Origin: Gammaproteobacteria bacterium
Lineage (GTDB): Bacteria; Pseudomonadota; Gammaproteobacteria; CAISUE01
Length of the DNA stretch: 64,000 nt
Assembly (NCBI GenBank): GCA_021156105.1
Contig: JAJNBD010000001.1
Span: forward strand, 248,001 to 312,000
Direction: 5' to 3'
In this document: one piece after another, positions 1 to 9,076 of the stretch
How the letters are laid out: every line of letters begins with the position of its first letter
How positions within the stretch are numbered: position 1 is the stretch's first letter
Position numbers and translations under genes: made by a program
The notes under the pieces: generated by a model
What the model was told of the DNA's origin: nothing
The model's input: only the letters and a program-made list of their open reading frames with translations
Database searches by the model: none

Positions 1-231
1 AACAATTTGCTTGTCGCCTTTTTCTACTTTTTTTAACGGTGTATGCATTGAATCCCAAGGAAATAGTCCCCATATTAGCCATATAAGCACAGCGGAGAAG
101 AACAGCTTGAAAAATATACCCCAACGGCGTTTACGGCGTTGCTCAATAAGGGTTTCCATTAATAGTTTTTCAAGAATCTGGTCTGAATTTTTTTGCGGCT
201 GATTTTCGTGATTGGGCATGGTGTATTTCAT
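1..231 (-). CDS. sppA: Signal peptide peptidase SppA-like (S49), N-terminal fragment cut by window edge
   Basis: The minus strand is open from an ATG at 231 to the left edge (77 codons seen). A second in-frame ATG at 219 is an equally possible start; neither has a clear ribosome-binding site. The peptide has a polar N-terminus, then a basic segment (EQRRKRRWGIFFKLFF) leading directly into one hydrophobic membrane segment (about residues 39-57). This is the cytoplasmic tail and membrane anchor typical of gammaproteobacterial SppA, a membrane-bound serine protease that degrades cleaved signal peptides. The catalytic Ser/Lys domain lies outside the window, so the call rests on the anchor only. 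It is transcribed divergently from clpB. Confidence 0.6.
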   Translation of the reverse strand, partial: MKYTMPNHENQPQKNSDQILEKLLMETLIEQRRKRRWGIFFKLFFSAVLIWLIWGLFPWDSMHTPLKKVEKGDKQIV

Positions 232-379
232 TTGGTAAAAATGTTATAACATTATAAACTAGAAATAATAAAAATCCGAGTCCAATAAACTTATTTTCAA
301 GTAGTAAGAGTAAGGGAATACTTGTTTTTTAAGGTATTTATAAGCATTTTTTAACGGCTAAAATAACAGGGGAAAAGTT

Positions 380-2965
380 ATGCGGATGGATAAACTTACA
401 ACTAAATTTCAAATGGCCCTAGCTGATGCGCAATCGCTTGCGGTTGGGCACGATAATCAATTTATTGAACCTGTGCATGTCATGCAGGCTTTGTTAGATC
501 AAGATAATGGTAGTACAGAGCCTTTATTACTCAAGGCTGGCGCCAATATTAATAAATTGCGTGATGATTTAAATCGAACGATTGACGCTTTGCCGCAAGT
601 AGAAGGCGCTGGTGGTGAGGTGCATATTTCTAATGATTTGAACAAATTATTAAATCAAACTGACAAGCTTTCTCAGCAACGTAAAGATCAATTCATTTCA
701 AGTGAGCTTTTTGTTTTAGCGGCAGTTTCTGAAAGCGGGAAATTAGGCGAAGTTCTGAAAAGCTGTGGCGTGCATAAAGATGCCTTAGAGAAAGCTGTGC
801 AGCAAATGCGTGGTGGTGAATCAGTAAATAGCGCAGAAGCGGAAGATACACGAAATGCGTTATCAAAATATTGCATTGATTTAACTGAGCGCGCAGAACA
901 AGGCAAGCTTGATCCTGTGGTTGGTCGCGATGATGAAATCCGCCGTACGATTCAAGTATTGCAGCGTCGTACTAAAAATAACCCCGTGCTGATTGGTGAG
1001 CCTGGTGTGGGTAAAACAGCGATTGTCGAAGGTTTAGCGCAGCGCATTGTAAATCATGAAGTGCCTGAAACGTTAAAGGGTAAACGCTTACTGGTCTTAG
1101 ACATGGGGATGCTCATTGCCGGTGCAAAATATCGAGGTGAATTTGAAGAGCGTTTAAAGGCGGTTTTGAAAGATATTGCGAAGCAAGAAGGCAAAATTAT
1201 TTTATTTATTGATGAAATTCACACGATGGTGGGGGCCGGAAAAGCAGATGGCGCAATGGATGCAGGTAATATGCTAAAACCTGCTTTATCGCGTGGAGAG
1301 CTACATTGTGTAGGTGCAACGACATTGGATGAATATCGTAAATATATTGAAAAAGATCCTGCTTTGGAAAGGCGCTTCCAAAAAGTGTTAGTTAACGAGC
1401 CTAGTGTGGAAGATACGATTGCAATTTTACGGGGTTTAAAACGCCGTTATGAAGTACATCATGGTGTAGATATTACAGATCCAGCAATAGTGGCTGCTGC
1501 TACTTTATCAAATCGTTATATTACTGACCGTAACTTACCAGATAAAGCTATTGACTTGATCGACGAAGCGGCAAGTCGGATTCGCATGGAAATTGACTCT
1601 AAACCTGAAGTAATGGATAAGTTAGAGCGCCGCTTAATTCAGCTAAAAATTGAGCGTGAAGCATTAAAAAAAGAAACAGATCCTGCTTCACAAAAACGCC
1701 TAGAAAATCTTGAAAAAGAAATACAAAAATTAGAGAAAGAATTTTCAGATTTAGAAGAAGTTTGGAAAGCAGAAAAAGTGGCGTTACAAGGCGAGCAACA
1801 AATTCGTGAAAAATTAGAACAAGCAAAGCTTGAGTTGGAAGCTGCAAGGCGTGCAGGCGATTTGGCTAGAATGTCTGAAATTCAATATGGCAGGATTCCT
1901 GAATTAGAAAAGCAGTTAAAAATGGTCAGCGCAGCTGAGAAAAAAGAAGAGCCTCAATTATTGCGTAATCGCGTCACAGAAGAAGAAATTGCGGAAGTGG
2001 TATCAAAATGGACCGGTATCCCAGTGTCTAAAATGTTAGAAGGGGAGCGTGAAAAATTATTGCATATGGAAGATGCTTTACATAAGCGTGTGATTGGCCA
2101 AGAAGAAGCTGTCAAAGTGGTGTCTGATGCTATTTTGCGTTCACGTGCAGGTTTGTCAGATCCTAATAAGCCTATTGGTTCTTTCATGTTCTTAGGGCCT
2201 ACTGGGGTGGGTAAAACCGAGTTGTGCAAAGCACTAGCCTCATTTTTATTTGATACTGAAGAAGCTATGATTCGTATCGATATGTCAGAGTTTATGGAGA
2301 AGCACTCTGTTGCGCGTTTAATTGGGGCGCCTCCAGGCTATGTCGGCTATGAGGAAGGTGGGGTGCTAACAGAGGCTGTGCGTCGCAGACCTTATTCTTT
2401 AGTGTTGTTTGATGAAATCGAGAAAGCACATGCAGATGTATTTAATATTTTATTGCAAGTGTTGGATGATGGACGCTTAACTGATGGGCAAGGGCGCACT
2501 GTGGATTTCAAAAATACGGTTATTGTCATGACGTCAAACTTAGGTTCCCACCTTATCCAGGAAATGGCGAGTACCGCAAATTATGAAGAGATGAAAAAAG
2601 CGGTGATGGAAATTGTCGCAAAACATTTTAGACCAGAATTTATTAACCGTTTAGATGAAGCTGTGGTGTTCCATCCTTTGGAGCGAAAACAGTTAGATCA
2701 AATTGCTAATATTCAAATCGATCGCTTGCGTCAGCGCTTGGCAGCACGTGATTTAAAAATTAGCCTCTCATCTGCTGCATTAGATTATTTAACGGCCGAG
2801 GGTTACGATGTGGTTTATGGTGCACGACCATTAAAACGTGCTATTCAACAGTTGTTAGAGAATCCACTTGCTAGAGATATATTAGAGGGCAAATTTATGC
2901 CTGGTGATACGATTGATGTAAGTGTTGTAAAAGATGAAGGTTTGGTGTTCAAGAAAAAATCATGA
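380..2965 (+). CDS. clpB: ClpB disaggregase (Hsp104 family AAA+ chaperone)
   Basis: A protein of 861 residues, close to the 857 of E. coli ClpB. It has the N-terminal Clp repeat domain (about 1-145), a first AAA+ domain with Walker A GEPGVGKT at 206-213 and a FIDE Walker B, a charged coiled-coil middle domain (about 410-530), and a second AAA+ domain with Walker A GPTGVGKT at 606-613. ClpB works with DnaK to extract and refold aggregated proteins in the cytoplasm, powered by ATP. The start [10 protein letters not shown] matches the family start, and AGGGGA lies just upstream. I could not find a clear sigma-32 heat-shock promoter in the 148-base divergent gap, although the family is usually heat-induced. 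Confidence 0.98.
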   Translation: MRMDKLTTKFQMALADAQSLAVGHDNQFIEPVHVMQALLDQDNGSTEPLLLKAGANINKLRDDLNRTIDALPQVEGAGGEVHISNDLNKLLNQTDKLSQQRKDQFISSELFVLAAVSESGKLGEVLKSCGVHKDALEKAVQQMRGGESVNSAEAEDTRNALSKYCIDLTERAEQGKLDPVVGRDDEIRRTIQVLQRRTKNNPVLIGEPGVGKTAIVEGLAQRIVNHEVPETLKGKRLLVLDMGMLIAGAKYRGEFEERLKAVLKDIAKQEGKIILFIDEIHTMVGAGKADGAMDAGNMLKPALSRGELHCVGATTLDEYRKYIEKDPALERRFQKVLVNEPSVEDTIAILRGLKRRYEVHHGVDITDPAIVAAATLSNRYITDRNLPDKAIDLIDEAASRIRMEIDSKPEVMDKLERRLIQLKIEREALKKETDPASQKRLENLEKEIQKLEKEFSDLEEVWKAEKVALQGEQQIREKLEQAKLELEAARRAGDLARMSEIQYGRIPELEKQLKMVSAAEKKEEPQLLRNRVTEEEIAEVVSKWTGIPVSKMLEGEREKLLHMEDALHKRVIGQEEAVKVVSDAILRSRAGLSDPNKPIGSFMFLGPTGVGKTELCKALASFLFDTEEAMIRIDMSEFMEKHSVARLIGAPPGYVGYEEGGVLTEAVRRRPYSLVLFDEIEKAHADVFNILLQVLDDGRLTDGQGRTVDFKNTVIVMTSNLGSHLIQEMASTANYEEMKKAVMEIVAKHFRPEFINRLDEAVVFHPLERKQLDQIANIQIDRLRQRLAARDLKISLSSAALDYLTAEGYDVVYGARPLKRAIQQLLENPLARDILEGKFMPGDTIDVSVVKDEGLVFKKKS

Positions 2966-2987
2966 CAACATTACCATAGAGGTGTAC

Positions 2988-3046
2988 GGTGGGCAAAGAA
3001 GCGTTAGCGATGTGCCCACCAAAGCGGCGCCACGATGACTTTTTTT
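2988..3046 (+). terminator. Hairpin downstream of clpB, possibly a dispersed palindrome
   Basis: GGTGGGCA at 2988-2995 pairs perfectly with TGCCCACC at 3013-3020 across a 17-base loop, with a run of seven T at 3040-3046 further downstream. It lies 22 bases after the clpB stop and before the convergent DUF4124-like gene, so it may end transcription of clpB. The T-run is 19 bases away from the stem, so this is not a classic intrinsic terminator. It may instead be one copy of a dispersed intergenic palindrome. Confidence 0.4.
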
Positions 3047-3066
3047 CAGTGTGAGGCATTCAGTCT

Positions 3067-3588
3067 TTAAGCTTCTTGCTTATATAATTGACTATTTTGA
3101 TGAGCATAAAACGTTACTACTTGGCTTGAGCGTAAAACATGGTTGTTAGCGTCAATCAGTTGCGCTTGTAATTGATGGGTACCTCGAGCAAGGTTAGCTG
3201 GCAAAATAAATTCTAAAGATTTTTGTGGAATGCCAATTGATTTGCTATCGAGTAAAAGCTGTAACTGATTCCCTTCACTCAATCCTGGCTGTAGTCGAAT
3301 AGACACGGGGATTATGTCCTGGTTGTTAATACTTGTTCCATCTTTAGGCCGGGAAATACTCAGCGTAATATTCGCTAGCGTTTGGCTTTTATCTAAATTT
3401 GTGCTGGGTGCGATATTGTTGACGCTGGGTAATATATTAATACGTTCTGGGCTTGGCGCAAAAATTTGGCTTCCTTTGCTATAAGTATCTGCAAAATGTA
3501 AGCCACCATTAGACTCATAACTTTGGTAAATTTCTGCTTGTGCTGTTAAGAAAAATAAAACGCTTAAGTATGCCCAAGGACTACGCAT
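3067..3588 (-). CDS. Secreted DUF4124-like protein
   Basis: A protein of 173 residues starting at ATG 3588; one codon further upstream is a TTG, which is less likely. It has a signal peptide (about residues 1-18, ending in AQA). After it comes a short segment (IYQSYESNGGLHFADTYSKG) like the DUF4124 domain found at the N-terminus of many gammaproteobacterial periplasmic proteins. The C-terminal half looks like an immunoglobulin-like beta domain of the kind that follows DUF4124 (RGTHQLQAQLIDANNHVLRS). No catalytic residues are apparent and the function is unknown. It lies in the same direction as chaC, separated by about 70 bases. Confidence 0.7.
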   Translation of the reverse strand: MRSPWAYLSVLFFLTAQAEIYQSYESNGGLHFADTYSKGSQIFAPSPERINILPSVNNIAPSTNLDKSQTLANITLSISRPKDGTSINNQDIIPVSIRLQPGLSEGNQLQLLLDSKSIGIPQKSLEFILPANLARGTHQLQAQLIDANNHVLRSSQVVTFYAHQNSQLYKQEA

Positions 3589-3659
3589 CAAATGCTACCG
3601 CTTAAATTTAAAGCTTAATCATAGTGTCATGCATTAAGACAATAAAAGAAAAAGTGTTT

Positions 3660-4346
3660 TTAATGAAGTAAATTGATTTTTTCTGCTAGCGCTTCAAGTA
3701 ATGGGTCTTGAATATTTAGCTCTTTCAGTGCAGCAAGTGTATTAAAGAGGTAGTCACGGTTACTGCCAATAGGACCTTTGGCTTGAGCGATTGTACGGGC
3801 TTTTTCATCCATGTCATTCACGACTCTATAGCGGCAACTTTGTGTATTGACAATTAAGGCAACCGCCTTAATCATGCCTTCTGGGGTCTCCACCTCTAGC
3901 CAAGTTGGAGAATAAATATCGGTGTTCATCTCACGACGAAAGTAAAGTCGGGTTTCATAGTCGAGTTCTTCTTTAGCAATGCGATAAACTTTTCCTAAGC
4001 ATTGACCGCCTTTTTGTAATCCCATCATCAAGCCCGGGTTTTCTGGGGTTCCTCGGCTAAAAGGTAGATGAATGCAGAAATCTCGATGCCAGCCTTGTAA
4101 AGTTGCTGGGCGAGTTTCTACAAAAGAAAGTGCGGGATTCCAGATTAAAGAACCATAGGCAAATATCCAAAAATCTTGCCCGGGTTCGAGCTCTCTTAAT
4201 AATTTTTGGCGCAAGGCCTCTTGTTCTGTTTCCGTAAGGACAGTAATGCCTTGTGCAAGCGCAGTTTCACGGATTTGTTTAAGAATACCATGTGAGTCGT
4301 GGGTTATGGTATCGCGATTAATCAAATGGTTAGAGGAATCACTCAT
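3660..4346 (-). CDS. chaC: Gamma-glutamylcyclotransferase, ChaC family (glutathione-specific)
   Basis: A protein of 228 residues (E. coli ChaC 231) with the family signature FAYGSLIWNP, YGSLIW being residues 64-69, which forms the gamma-glutamyl binding loop. ChaC enzymes cleave the gamma-glutamyl group of glutathione, giving 5-oxoproline and Cys-Gly in the cytoplasm. The motif VYRI and the run DYETRLYFRREM also fit the family. No strong ribosome-binding site is visible before the ATG at 4346. The gene is followed by the DUF4124-like gene in the same direction. Its upstream side is a 472-base gap without genes that carries a GC-rich repeat. Confidence 0.9.
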   Translation of the reverse strand: MSDSSNHLINRDTITHDSHGILKQIRETALAQGITVLTETEQEALRQKLLRELEPGQDFWIFAYGSLIWNPALSFVETRPATLQGWHRDFCIHLPFSRGTPENPGLMMGLQKGGQCLGKVYRIAKEELDYETRLYFRREMNTDIYSPTWLEVETPEGMIKAVALIVNTQSCRYRVVNDMDEKARTIAQAKGPIGSNRDYLFNTLAALKELNIQDPLLEALAEKINLLH

Positions 4347-4431
4347 TTCGATAGACCAAATTAGTGCTTTAGCTGAGTTTGATCTTAAATAGTACGCTAG
4401 GTTTTGTCTTAATGTAAATAGTACTTAAGTT

Positions 4432-4730
4432 CTTGGTTTTTTCCTCGAGCGTTGTTCTAACCTTGCTCTGTACCACGCTTCATTCCTTTGCTCTTGGTTT
4501 CCCTCTTGTTTTGTGCCACTTTCACCCCCTCACCCTCGGTCCCTCTCCCCGGAGGGGAGAGGGAGGACATTCTCCCTTCTCCCCTCCGGGGAGAGAAGGG
4601 CCGGGGATGAGGGGCGAAGGCTAGAACAAAGCGTGAAAAGAAAGAAGGCATGCTCCCTTCTCCCCCCCGGGGAGAAGGGCTGGGGATGAGGGGGCGAAGG
4701 TTAGAACAAAGCTTAGGAAAAAAGACCAAG
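4432..4730. repeat. GC-rich repeat element with about 34-bp inverted ends (MITE-like)
   Basis: This element fills most of the 4347-4818 gap. The left end (4432-4464) and right end (4697-4730) are imperfect inverted repeats sharing the core GTTCTAACCTT / AAGGTTAGAAC and flanks CTTGGT / ACCAAG. Inside are three copies of a C/G-rich palindrome (CCCTCTCC..GGAGGGG type). Two of these are in direct tandem, with a shared tail CGAAGG(C/T)TAGAACAAAGC near 4614 and 4694; the third is inverted near 4530-4565. Its base composition is strikingly unlike the surrounding DNA. Short open frames on both strands here translate to low-complexity SPSPRRGEG-type peptides, a known artefact of this kind of repeat, and are not genes. 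Confidence 0.75.
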
Positions 4731-4760
4731 AAGAGAGTGAAATAGTTGTCACATTTGGGA

Positions 4761-4789
4761 TTGAAGCTAAAGGCCTTATCCGTTAGAAT
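4761..4789 (+). promoter_or_regulatory. Sigma-70 promoter for tolB
   Basis: TTGAAG (4761-4766) and TAGAAT (4784-4789) are spaced by exactly 17 bases and lie 30 bases before the tolB start. Both match the sigma-70 consensus in four and five of six positions. It would drive tolB-pal and possibly the genes beyond. Confidence 0.5.
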
Positions 4790-4818
4790 GTGTTTTCAAT
4801 TGAGTTTAGGGCTTCTTT

Positions 4819-6102
4819 ATGATGAATTGGCAAAAATTCTTAACAGTTTCTGGTTTGCTTCTTGCTGGATTTGCTTATGCAGATTCAGGGGTTAACTTAA
4901 TTTTGACAAATGGCTCTGATCAAGCAACGCCAATTGCTGTTGTGCCATTCGCGGGGCAAGCAACAGACCTGAATGCGCCAAATAATATTGCTGGTGTTAT
5001 TGCTGCTGATTTACGCTTTAGCGGCTTATTCAAAGTGTCAGACTTTTCTTCGCTTCCAGCGACGCCGCATGAGGCAAGCCAAGTGACGAAAGACGTTTGG
5101 CATAGCAGTAAAGTGGAAGATGTCGTTGTTGGTGGCGTGAGTGGTGATAGTCGTAAGCAGGTTTCTTATGCCCTGGTGGATTTAGTTAAAAGCCAAAATC
5201 CTCAAACGCTGCTTCAGCAAGCTTATAATGTCCCTGATTCACAACAGCGTGCCTTAGCGCATCATATTGCAGATAGCATTTTCTTGAAGTTAACGGGTAT
5301 TAAAGGCATTTTTTCTACGCGTATTGCATATGTACAAGTTAACCCGCCGCAGTATTCACTGCTCGTTGCCGATGCCGATGGCAGCAACCCAAGGCCTATT
5401 TTAATTTCTAAAGAACCGATTATGTCGCCAGCCTGGTCACCGGATGGTAAAAAAATTGCTTATGTCAGTTTTGAAAATAAGCGTGCTCAAATTTATATTA
5501 CGACCATTGCGACTGGACAACGACAGTTAGTCAGCGAAATGCCAGGAATTAATGGTGCGCCAGCTTGGTCGCCCGATAGCAAAAAACTAGCGTTAGTATT
5601 GTCTAAAAATCGTTTTGTACAAATTTATCTTTTAGATCTTGCGAGTGGAAAACTGCAACAGTTAACTTCTGGGAATTCAATTAATACCGAGCCAAACTTT
5701 GCGCCAGATGGTCAATCCATTATTTTTACTTCTGATCGTGGTGGTAATCCTCAAATTTACCGCTTAAATCTGACTTCTGGAAAAATCGATCGTATTACGT
5801 ACTCAGGTGAGTACAATGCTCGCGCATCATTTTCTGCCGATGGTAAATTGATTGTTATGCTAACACGCCATAGTGGCCAATATGATATTGCTGTGCAAAA
5901 CTTATCGACAGGTACAGTGACCGTGCTCACAAATTCTGGCCGTAACGATTCTCCTACACTCTCACCGAATGGTATGATGGTGTTATATGGTAATGAGTTT
6001 GGTGAGTTAGGCTTGGTTTCTGTTGATGGTCGTGTTAAATTACGAGTACCTGGAAAAGGCGGTAAAGTTCAAGATCCTGCTTGGGGACCTTTTACTAATT
6101 AA
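4819..6102 (+). CDS. tolB: TolB, periplasmic beta-propeller of the Tol-Pal system
   Basis: A protein of 427 residues (E. coli 430) with a signal peptide (1-21, ending in AYA|D), an N-terminal D1 domain (TPIAVVPFAGQ) and a C-terminal six-bladed propeller. The propeller is visible as repeats of the form PAWSPDGKKIAYVSF, PAWSPDSKKLALV, PNFAPDGQSIIFTSDRGG and ASFSADGKLIVML. TolB binds Pal and links the inner-membrane TolQRA motor to the outer membrane during constriction. It is followed by pal and cpoB in the usual order. The usual upstream partners tolQ, tolR and tolA are not here; a repeat element and chaC occupy that position. Confidence 0.97.
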   Translation: MMNWQKFLTVSGLLLAGFAYADSGVNLILTNGSDQATPIAVVPFAGQATDLNAPNNIAGVIAADLRFSGLFKVSDFSSLPATPHEASQVTKDVWHSSKVEDVVVGGVSGDSRKQVSYALVDLVKSQNPQTLLQQAYNVPDSQQRALAHHIADSIFLKLTGIKGIFSTRIAYVQVNPPQYSLLVADADGSNPRPILISKEPIMSPAWSPDGKKIAYVSFENKRAQIYITTIATGQRQLVSEMPGINGAPAWSPDSKKLALVLSKNRFVQIYLLDLASGKLQQLTSGNSINTEPNFAPDGQSIIFTSDRGGNPQIYRLNLTSGKIDRITYSGEYNARASFSADGKLIVMLTRHSGQYDIAVQNLSTGTVTVLTNSGRNDSPTLSPNGMMVLYGNEFGELGLVSVDGRVKLRVPGKGGKVQDPAWGPFTN

Positions 6103-6157
6103 TGCTCTTTCCCTAGCTGGAAGAGAAAATGATATTTAAAATGATAAGGGAGAAAAT

Positions 6158-6715
6158 ATGGCAACGTTAAAAAAATATGTTCAATGGTTTTCCTTAGGTG
6201 CAACGGTTACGGTTCTTGCTGCTTGCTCCTCGACAGGAAGCAATCAAGCACCTGTTGATGGCGGCATGGATAGTGGCGCTGGCGCAAAAGTTTCAGGTTT
6301 AGGTGATAACGGTGGCTTTGGTGATAGCGATAGCAAATTTGGTAGCGCTGGCGGTGGTTTAAAAGGCAGCAATATGGAAGTGGGTGAACAGACTTATTAT
6401 TTTGATTTTGATAAGAGCGCGGTTCATGAGGCGGATAAACCTTCTATTCAAGTTCAAGCCAATTATTTGATTAAAAATCCTAATGCAAAACTTTTGCTTG
6501 AAGGATATACCGATCCTCGTGGAAGCCGTGAATACAACATTGCTTTGGGTGAACGACGTGGTAATGCAGTTGCTGATGTATTAAAAGCTGATGGTGTTAA
6601 TCCTGCGCAAGTGCGTGTTGTTAGCTATGGTTCTGAAAAGCTTGCTTCTCAAGGTCATACTGAGGCAGACTATGCTTTAGATCGACGCGTCCATTTGTTA
6701 TACGTTGAAAGATAA
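6158..6715 (+). CDS. pal: Peptidoglycan-associated lipoprotein Pal
   Basis: A protein of 185 residues with a lipoprotein signal peptide and lipobox LAAC (lipidated Cys23). A Gly/Ser-rich linker follows (about 28-75), then an OmpA-like peptidoglycan-binding domain (about 80-185). The domain shows the family motif YFDFDKS and the meso-DAP-binding stretch GYTDPRGSREYN..LGERR. Pal anchors the outer membrane to peptidoglycan and is the partner of TolB. The start is preceded by AAGGGAG. The Gly-rich linker is somewhat longer than in E. coli Pal (173 residues). Confidence 0.97.
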   Translation: MATLKKYVQWFSLGATVTVLAACSSTGSNQAPVDGGMDSGAGAKVSGLGDNGGFGDSDSKFGSAGGGLKGSNMEVGEQTYYFDFDKSAVHEADKPSIQVQANYLIKNPNAKLLLEGYTDPRGSREYNIALGERRGNAVADVLKADGVNPAQVRVVSYGSEKLASQGHTEADYALDRRVHLLYVER

Positions 6716-6736
6716 TATTTAAAGAAAAATATTATA

Positions 6737-6771
6737 TTGGGCTAAGTTTAAGTCTTAGCCCAACTTATTTT
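6737..6771 (+). terminator. Strong hairpin between pal and cpoB
   Basis: TTGGGCTAAG (6737-6746) and CTTAGCCCAA (6754-6763) form a perfect 10-bp stem with a 7-base loop, followed by CTTATTTT. It lies just after pal and 14 bases before the cpoB ATG. It looks like an intrinsic terminator or attenuator that would make Pal more abundant than CpoB and the Rml enzymes. Confidence 0.65.
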
Positions 6772-6784
6772 GCCTATTCTACCT

Positions 6785-7633
6785 ATGAAAAAAATTCTAT
6801 TTCCTTTTTTGTCTTTAGTGCTATTGGCGCCAATGGCTTTTGCTGATGATAATGCCAGTGAGCAAGTCTATGGCGATACGAGGGTTGCTGCTGTTAAACT
6901 TTGTGATGGACTTTCTACCTCAGACTGTTTAAACGTTTTGCAGCGCCAAATTGCTTACATTAACCAGCAGAATACTTCGTCCCAAATTCAAGATTTGCAA
7001 TCACAAATTGCAGATTTAAAAGGGCGGCTTGATACAGTAGAGCATAATTATCAACAGCTCACTGATCAAATTAAAACGCAATATGCGGATTTGGATAAGC
7101 GTTTGCAAGATTTATCTGCTGCAAAAGCTCCTGCCGCAGCAGCAACAGCAGCAGCGATTGAGCAAGACAAAGGCACGGAAAAGTTAGAAGCAAATGAACG
7201 TGCTATGGAGCAACCGCAGAAGCAAACGGTTGCAACATCACCAAGTGCTGACGAAGAAAAAAGTTATCAAAAAATTCTTGGCGTATTAAAGAAAAAAGAT
7301 TATGTGCGTGCCACAAAAATGCTGCAAGATTTTTTAACAAAATATCCACATAATTTTTATACTGCTAACGCACATTTATGGTTGGGTGATTTATACCTTT
7401 TAGAAAATCAACCTGATAGTGCGGTCGCAGAATATCAAGCTTTGATTTTATCATTTCCAAAGAGTGATAAAGTATCTATGGCACAGTTAAAGCTGGGCTT
7501 TGCTTTTGCTGACCAAAATAATATAACCAAGGCGCAGTCGCAACTAAGAAAAGTTATACGGTTATATCCAGGCACTAAAGTGGCTAAACTTGCTAAAGCA
7601 CGCTTAGATCAATTAAAAGGAAGTACAAAATAA
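6785..7633 (+). CDS. cpoB: CpoB (YbgF), Tol-Pal associated coiled-coil/TPR protein
   Basis: A protein of 282 residues from the ATG at 6785. A TTG five codons upstream would extend it, but the ATG gives a clean signal peptide (MKKILFPFLSLVLLAPMAFA). The mature protein has a heptad coiled coil (about residues 55-105, which trimerises in E. coli), an Ala/Gln-rich linker, and about three TPR units (about 160-280: KSYQKILGVLKKKDYVRA, HLWLGDLYLLENQPDSA, KLGFAFADQNNITKA). CpoB coordinates peptidoglycan synthesis by PBP1B with Tol-driven outer-membrane constriction. No Shine-Dalgarno is obvious; a terminator-like hairpin sits just upstream. The stop overlaps the rmlA start (TAATG), implying translational coupling into the rhamnose genes. 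Confidence 0.93.
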   Translation: MKKILFPFLSLVLLAPMAFADDNASEQVYGDTRVAAVKLCDGLSTSDCLNVLQRQIAYINQQNTSSQIQDLQSQIADLKGRLDTVEHNYQQLTDQIKTQYADLDKRLQDLSAAKAPAAAATAAAIEQDKGTEKLEANERAMEQPQKQTVATSPSADEEKSYQKILGVLKKKDYVRATKMLQDFLTKYPHNFYTANAHLWLGDLYLLENQPDSAVAEYQALILSFPKSDKVSMAQLKLGFAFADQNNITKAQSQLRKVIRLYPGTKVAKLAKARLDQLKGSTK

Positions 7634-8505
7634 TGAAAGGTATTATTCTAGCAGGCGGAACAGGAACTCGTCTTTATCCTAATACGTTGGCAGTCAGCAA
7701 ACAATTGATTCCTATCTATGACAAGCCAATGATTTATTACCCCTTATCAGTTTTAATGTTATGTGGGATTCGCGAAATATTGATTATTACCACGCCTGAA
7801 GACCAGGTGAATTTCCGTCGCTTACTGGGAACAGGGGAACAGTGGGGGATAACGTTAAGCTATCAAGTTCAAGAAGCACCTCGTGGACTTGCAGAAGCTT
7901 TTATTCTTGGTGAATCTTTTATTAATCAAGAGCCTGTTTGCTTAGTGTTGGGGGACAATATTTTTTATGTTCCTCATTTTGACGACGTATTTTGCAAAGC
8001 TTCCCAACTAACCAAAGGTGGGCATATTTTTGGTTATCATGTAAGTCATCCCGAGCAATATGGCGTAGCAGCATTTGATGCGAATGGTAGAGTTATTGAT
8101 ATTATTGAAAAACCTGTCAATCCGCCTTCACGCTGGGCGATTACGGGGCTTTATTTTTATGATGGTGAGGTTTCTAAGTTGGCTAAAACTTTAGAACCTT
8201 CTGCTAGAGGTGAGTTAGAAATTACGGATTTAAATCGTCTTTATTTAAATCGTGGCGATTTAGAAATTTCTTATTTGCCTAGAGGGTCGGCGTGGCTTGA
8301 TACAGGAACATTTGATGGCATGATGGATGCTTCTTTATTTGTTCAAGTATTAGAAAAGCGCCAAGGTTTTAAAATTGCTTGTTTAGAAGAGATTGCTTGG
8401 CGAAAAGGCTATATTGATGATAAGGCATTAACAGAACTTGCAGGGAAGTACAATAAAAGTGGTTACGGCAAGTACTTAATCGATTTGTTAAATCACGCAA
8501 TCTAA
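7633..8505 (+). CDS. rmlA: Glucose-1-phosphate thymidylyltransferase RmlA
   Basis: A protein of 290 residues, the normal length, beginning MKGIILAGGTGTRLYP, which carries the nucleotide-binding loop GGTGTRL. It also has the family stretches QLIPIYDKPMIYYPL and GDNIFY, and near the C-terminus WLDTGTFDGMMDAS, which contributes the conserved sugar/metal site aspartate. RmlA joins dTTP and glucose-1-phosphate to give dTDP-glucose, the first and feedback-controlled step of dTDP-L-rhamnose synthesis. It overlaps cpoB by one base and begins an rmlA-C-D-B run that contains all four pathway enzymes. Confidence 0.97.
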   Translation: MKGIILAGGTGTRLYPNTLAVSKQLIPIYDKPMIYYPLSVLMLCGIREILIITTPEDQVNFRRLLGTGEQWGITLSYQVQEAPRGLAEAFILGESFINQEPVCLVLGDNIFYVPHFDDVFCKASQLTKGGHIFGYHVSHPEQYGVAAFDANGRVIDIIEKPVNPPSRWAITGLYFYDGEVSKLAKTLEPSARGELEITDLNRLYLNRGDLEISYLPRGSAWLDTGTFDGMMDASLFVQVLEKRQGFKIACLEEIAWRKGYIDDKALTELAGKYNKSGYGKYLIDLLNHAI

Positions 8506-8530
8506 TTTCATTATTTTAAAAGAAGTAAAT

Positions 8531-9076
8531 ATGCAAGTTTTTGATACAAAATTAGCAGGACTAAAACTGATAAAGCCCAAAGCTTTTGGCGATGCGCGAG
8601 GATTTTTCTTTGAAGGATTTCAAGAAGAGCGCTATCAGGCATTAGGAATGACTGATCCTATCGTGCAGTTAAATTTTTCACGCTCAACCAAAAATGTTTT
8701 AAGAGGTCTGCATTATCAACTTGCTAAGCCGCAAGATAAGCTCGTGACGGTAACGCGCGGTAAAGTATGGGATGTCGCCGTTGATATTCGTACAGATTCG
8801 CCAACTTTTGGTCAGTGGGATGCGTATGAGTTAAGTGATGAAAACCATTGGCAGCTTTATATTCCTAAAGGCTTCGCCCATGGTTTTATCGTTCTGTCGG
8901 ATGAAGCTGACTTTTGCTATGCCTGTACCGATTACTATGATCCTGCCTCTGAAAAAGGAGTGCTTTGGTCCGATCCTGCGCTTAACATTTCTTGGCAAAT
9001 TCAAGATCCTATTTTATCTGCTAAAGATAAAGTTTATCCTTGCTTAAAAGATATCCCTAAAGACGAATTGTTATGA
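8531..9076 (+). CDS. rmlC: dTDP-4-dehydrorhamnose 3,5-epimerase RmlC
   Basis: A protein of 181 residues of the cupin-fold RmlC family. Conserved segments include DARGFFFEGFQ, NVLRGLHYQ (catalytic His), GKVWDVAVDIR and FAHGFIVLSD. The enzyme epimerises dTDP-4-keto-6-deoxyglucose at C3 and C5, the third step of rhamnose synthesis. AGAAG lies seven bases before the ATG. Its stop overlaps the rmlD start by four bases (ATGA), so the two are probably translated together. Internal frames on the same strand are shadows. Confidence 0.97.
   Translation: MQVFDTKLAGLKLIKPKAFGDARGFFFEGFQEERYQALGMTDPIVQLNFSRSTKNVLRGLHYQLAKPQDKLVTVTRGKVWDVAVDIRTDSPTFGQWDAYELSDENHWQLYIPKGFAHGFIVLSDEADFCYACTDYYDPASEKGVLWSDPALNISWQIQDPILSAKDKVYPCLKDIPKDELL

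Noticed and set aside
232..379. Sigma-32 heat-shock promoter before clpB
   Set aside because: No CTTGAA/CCCCAT pair at proper spacing; AT-rich matches such as TTATAA near 338 have no partner -35.
4433..4729. Short open frames on both strands giving SPSPRRGEG-type peptides
   Set aside because: They are translations of the GC-rich repeat, a known source of false genes, with no ribosome sites or domain structure.
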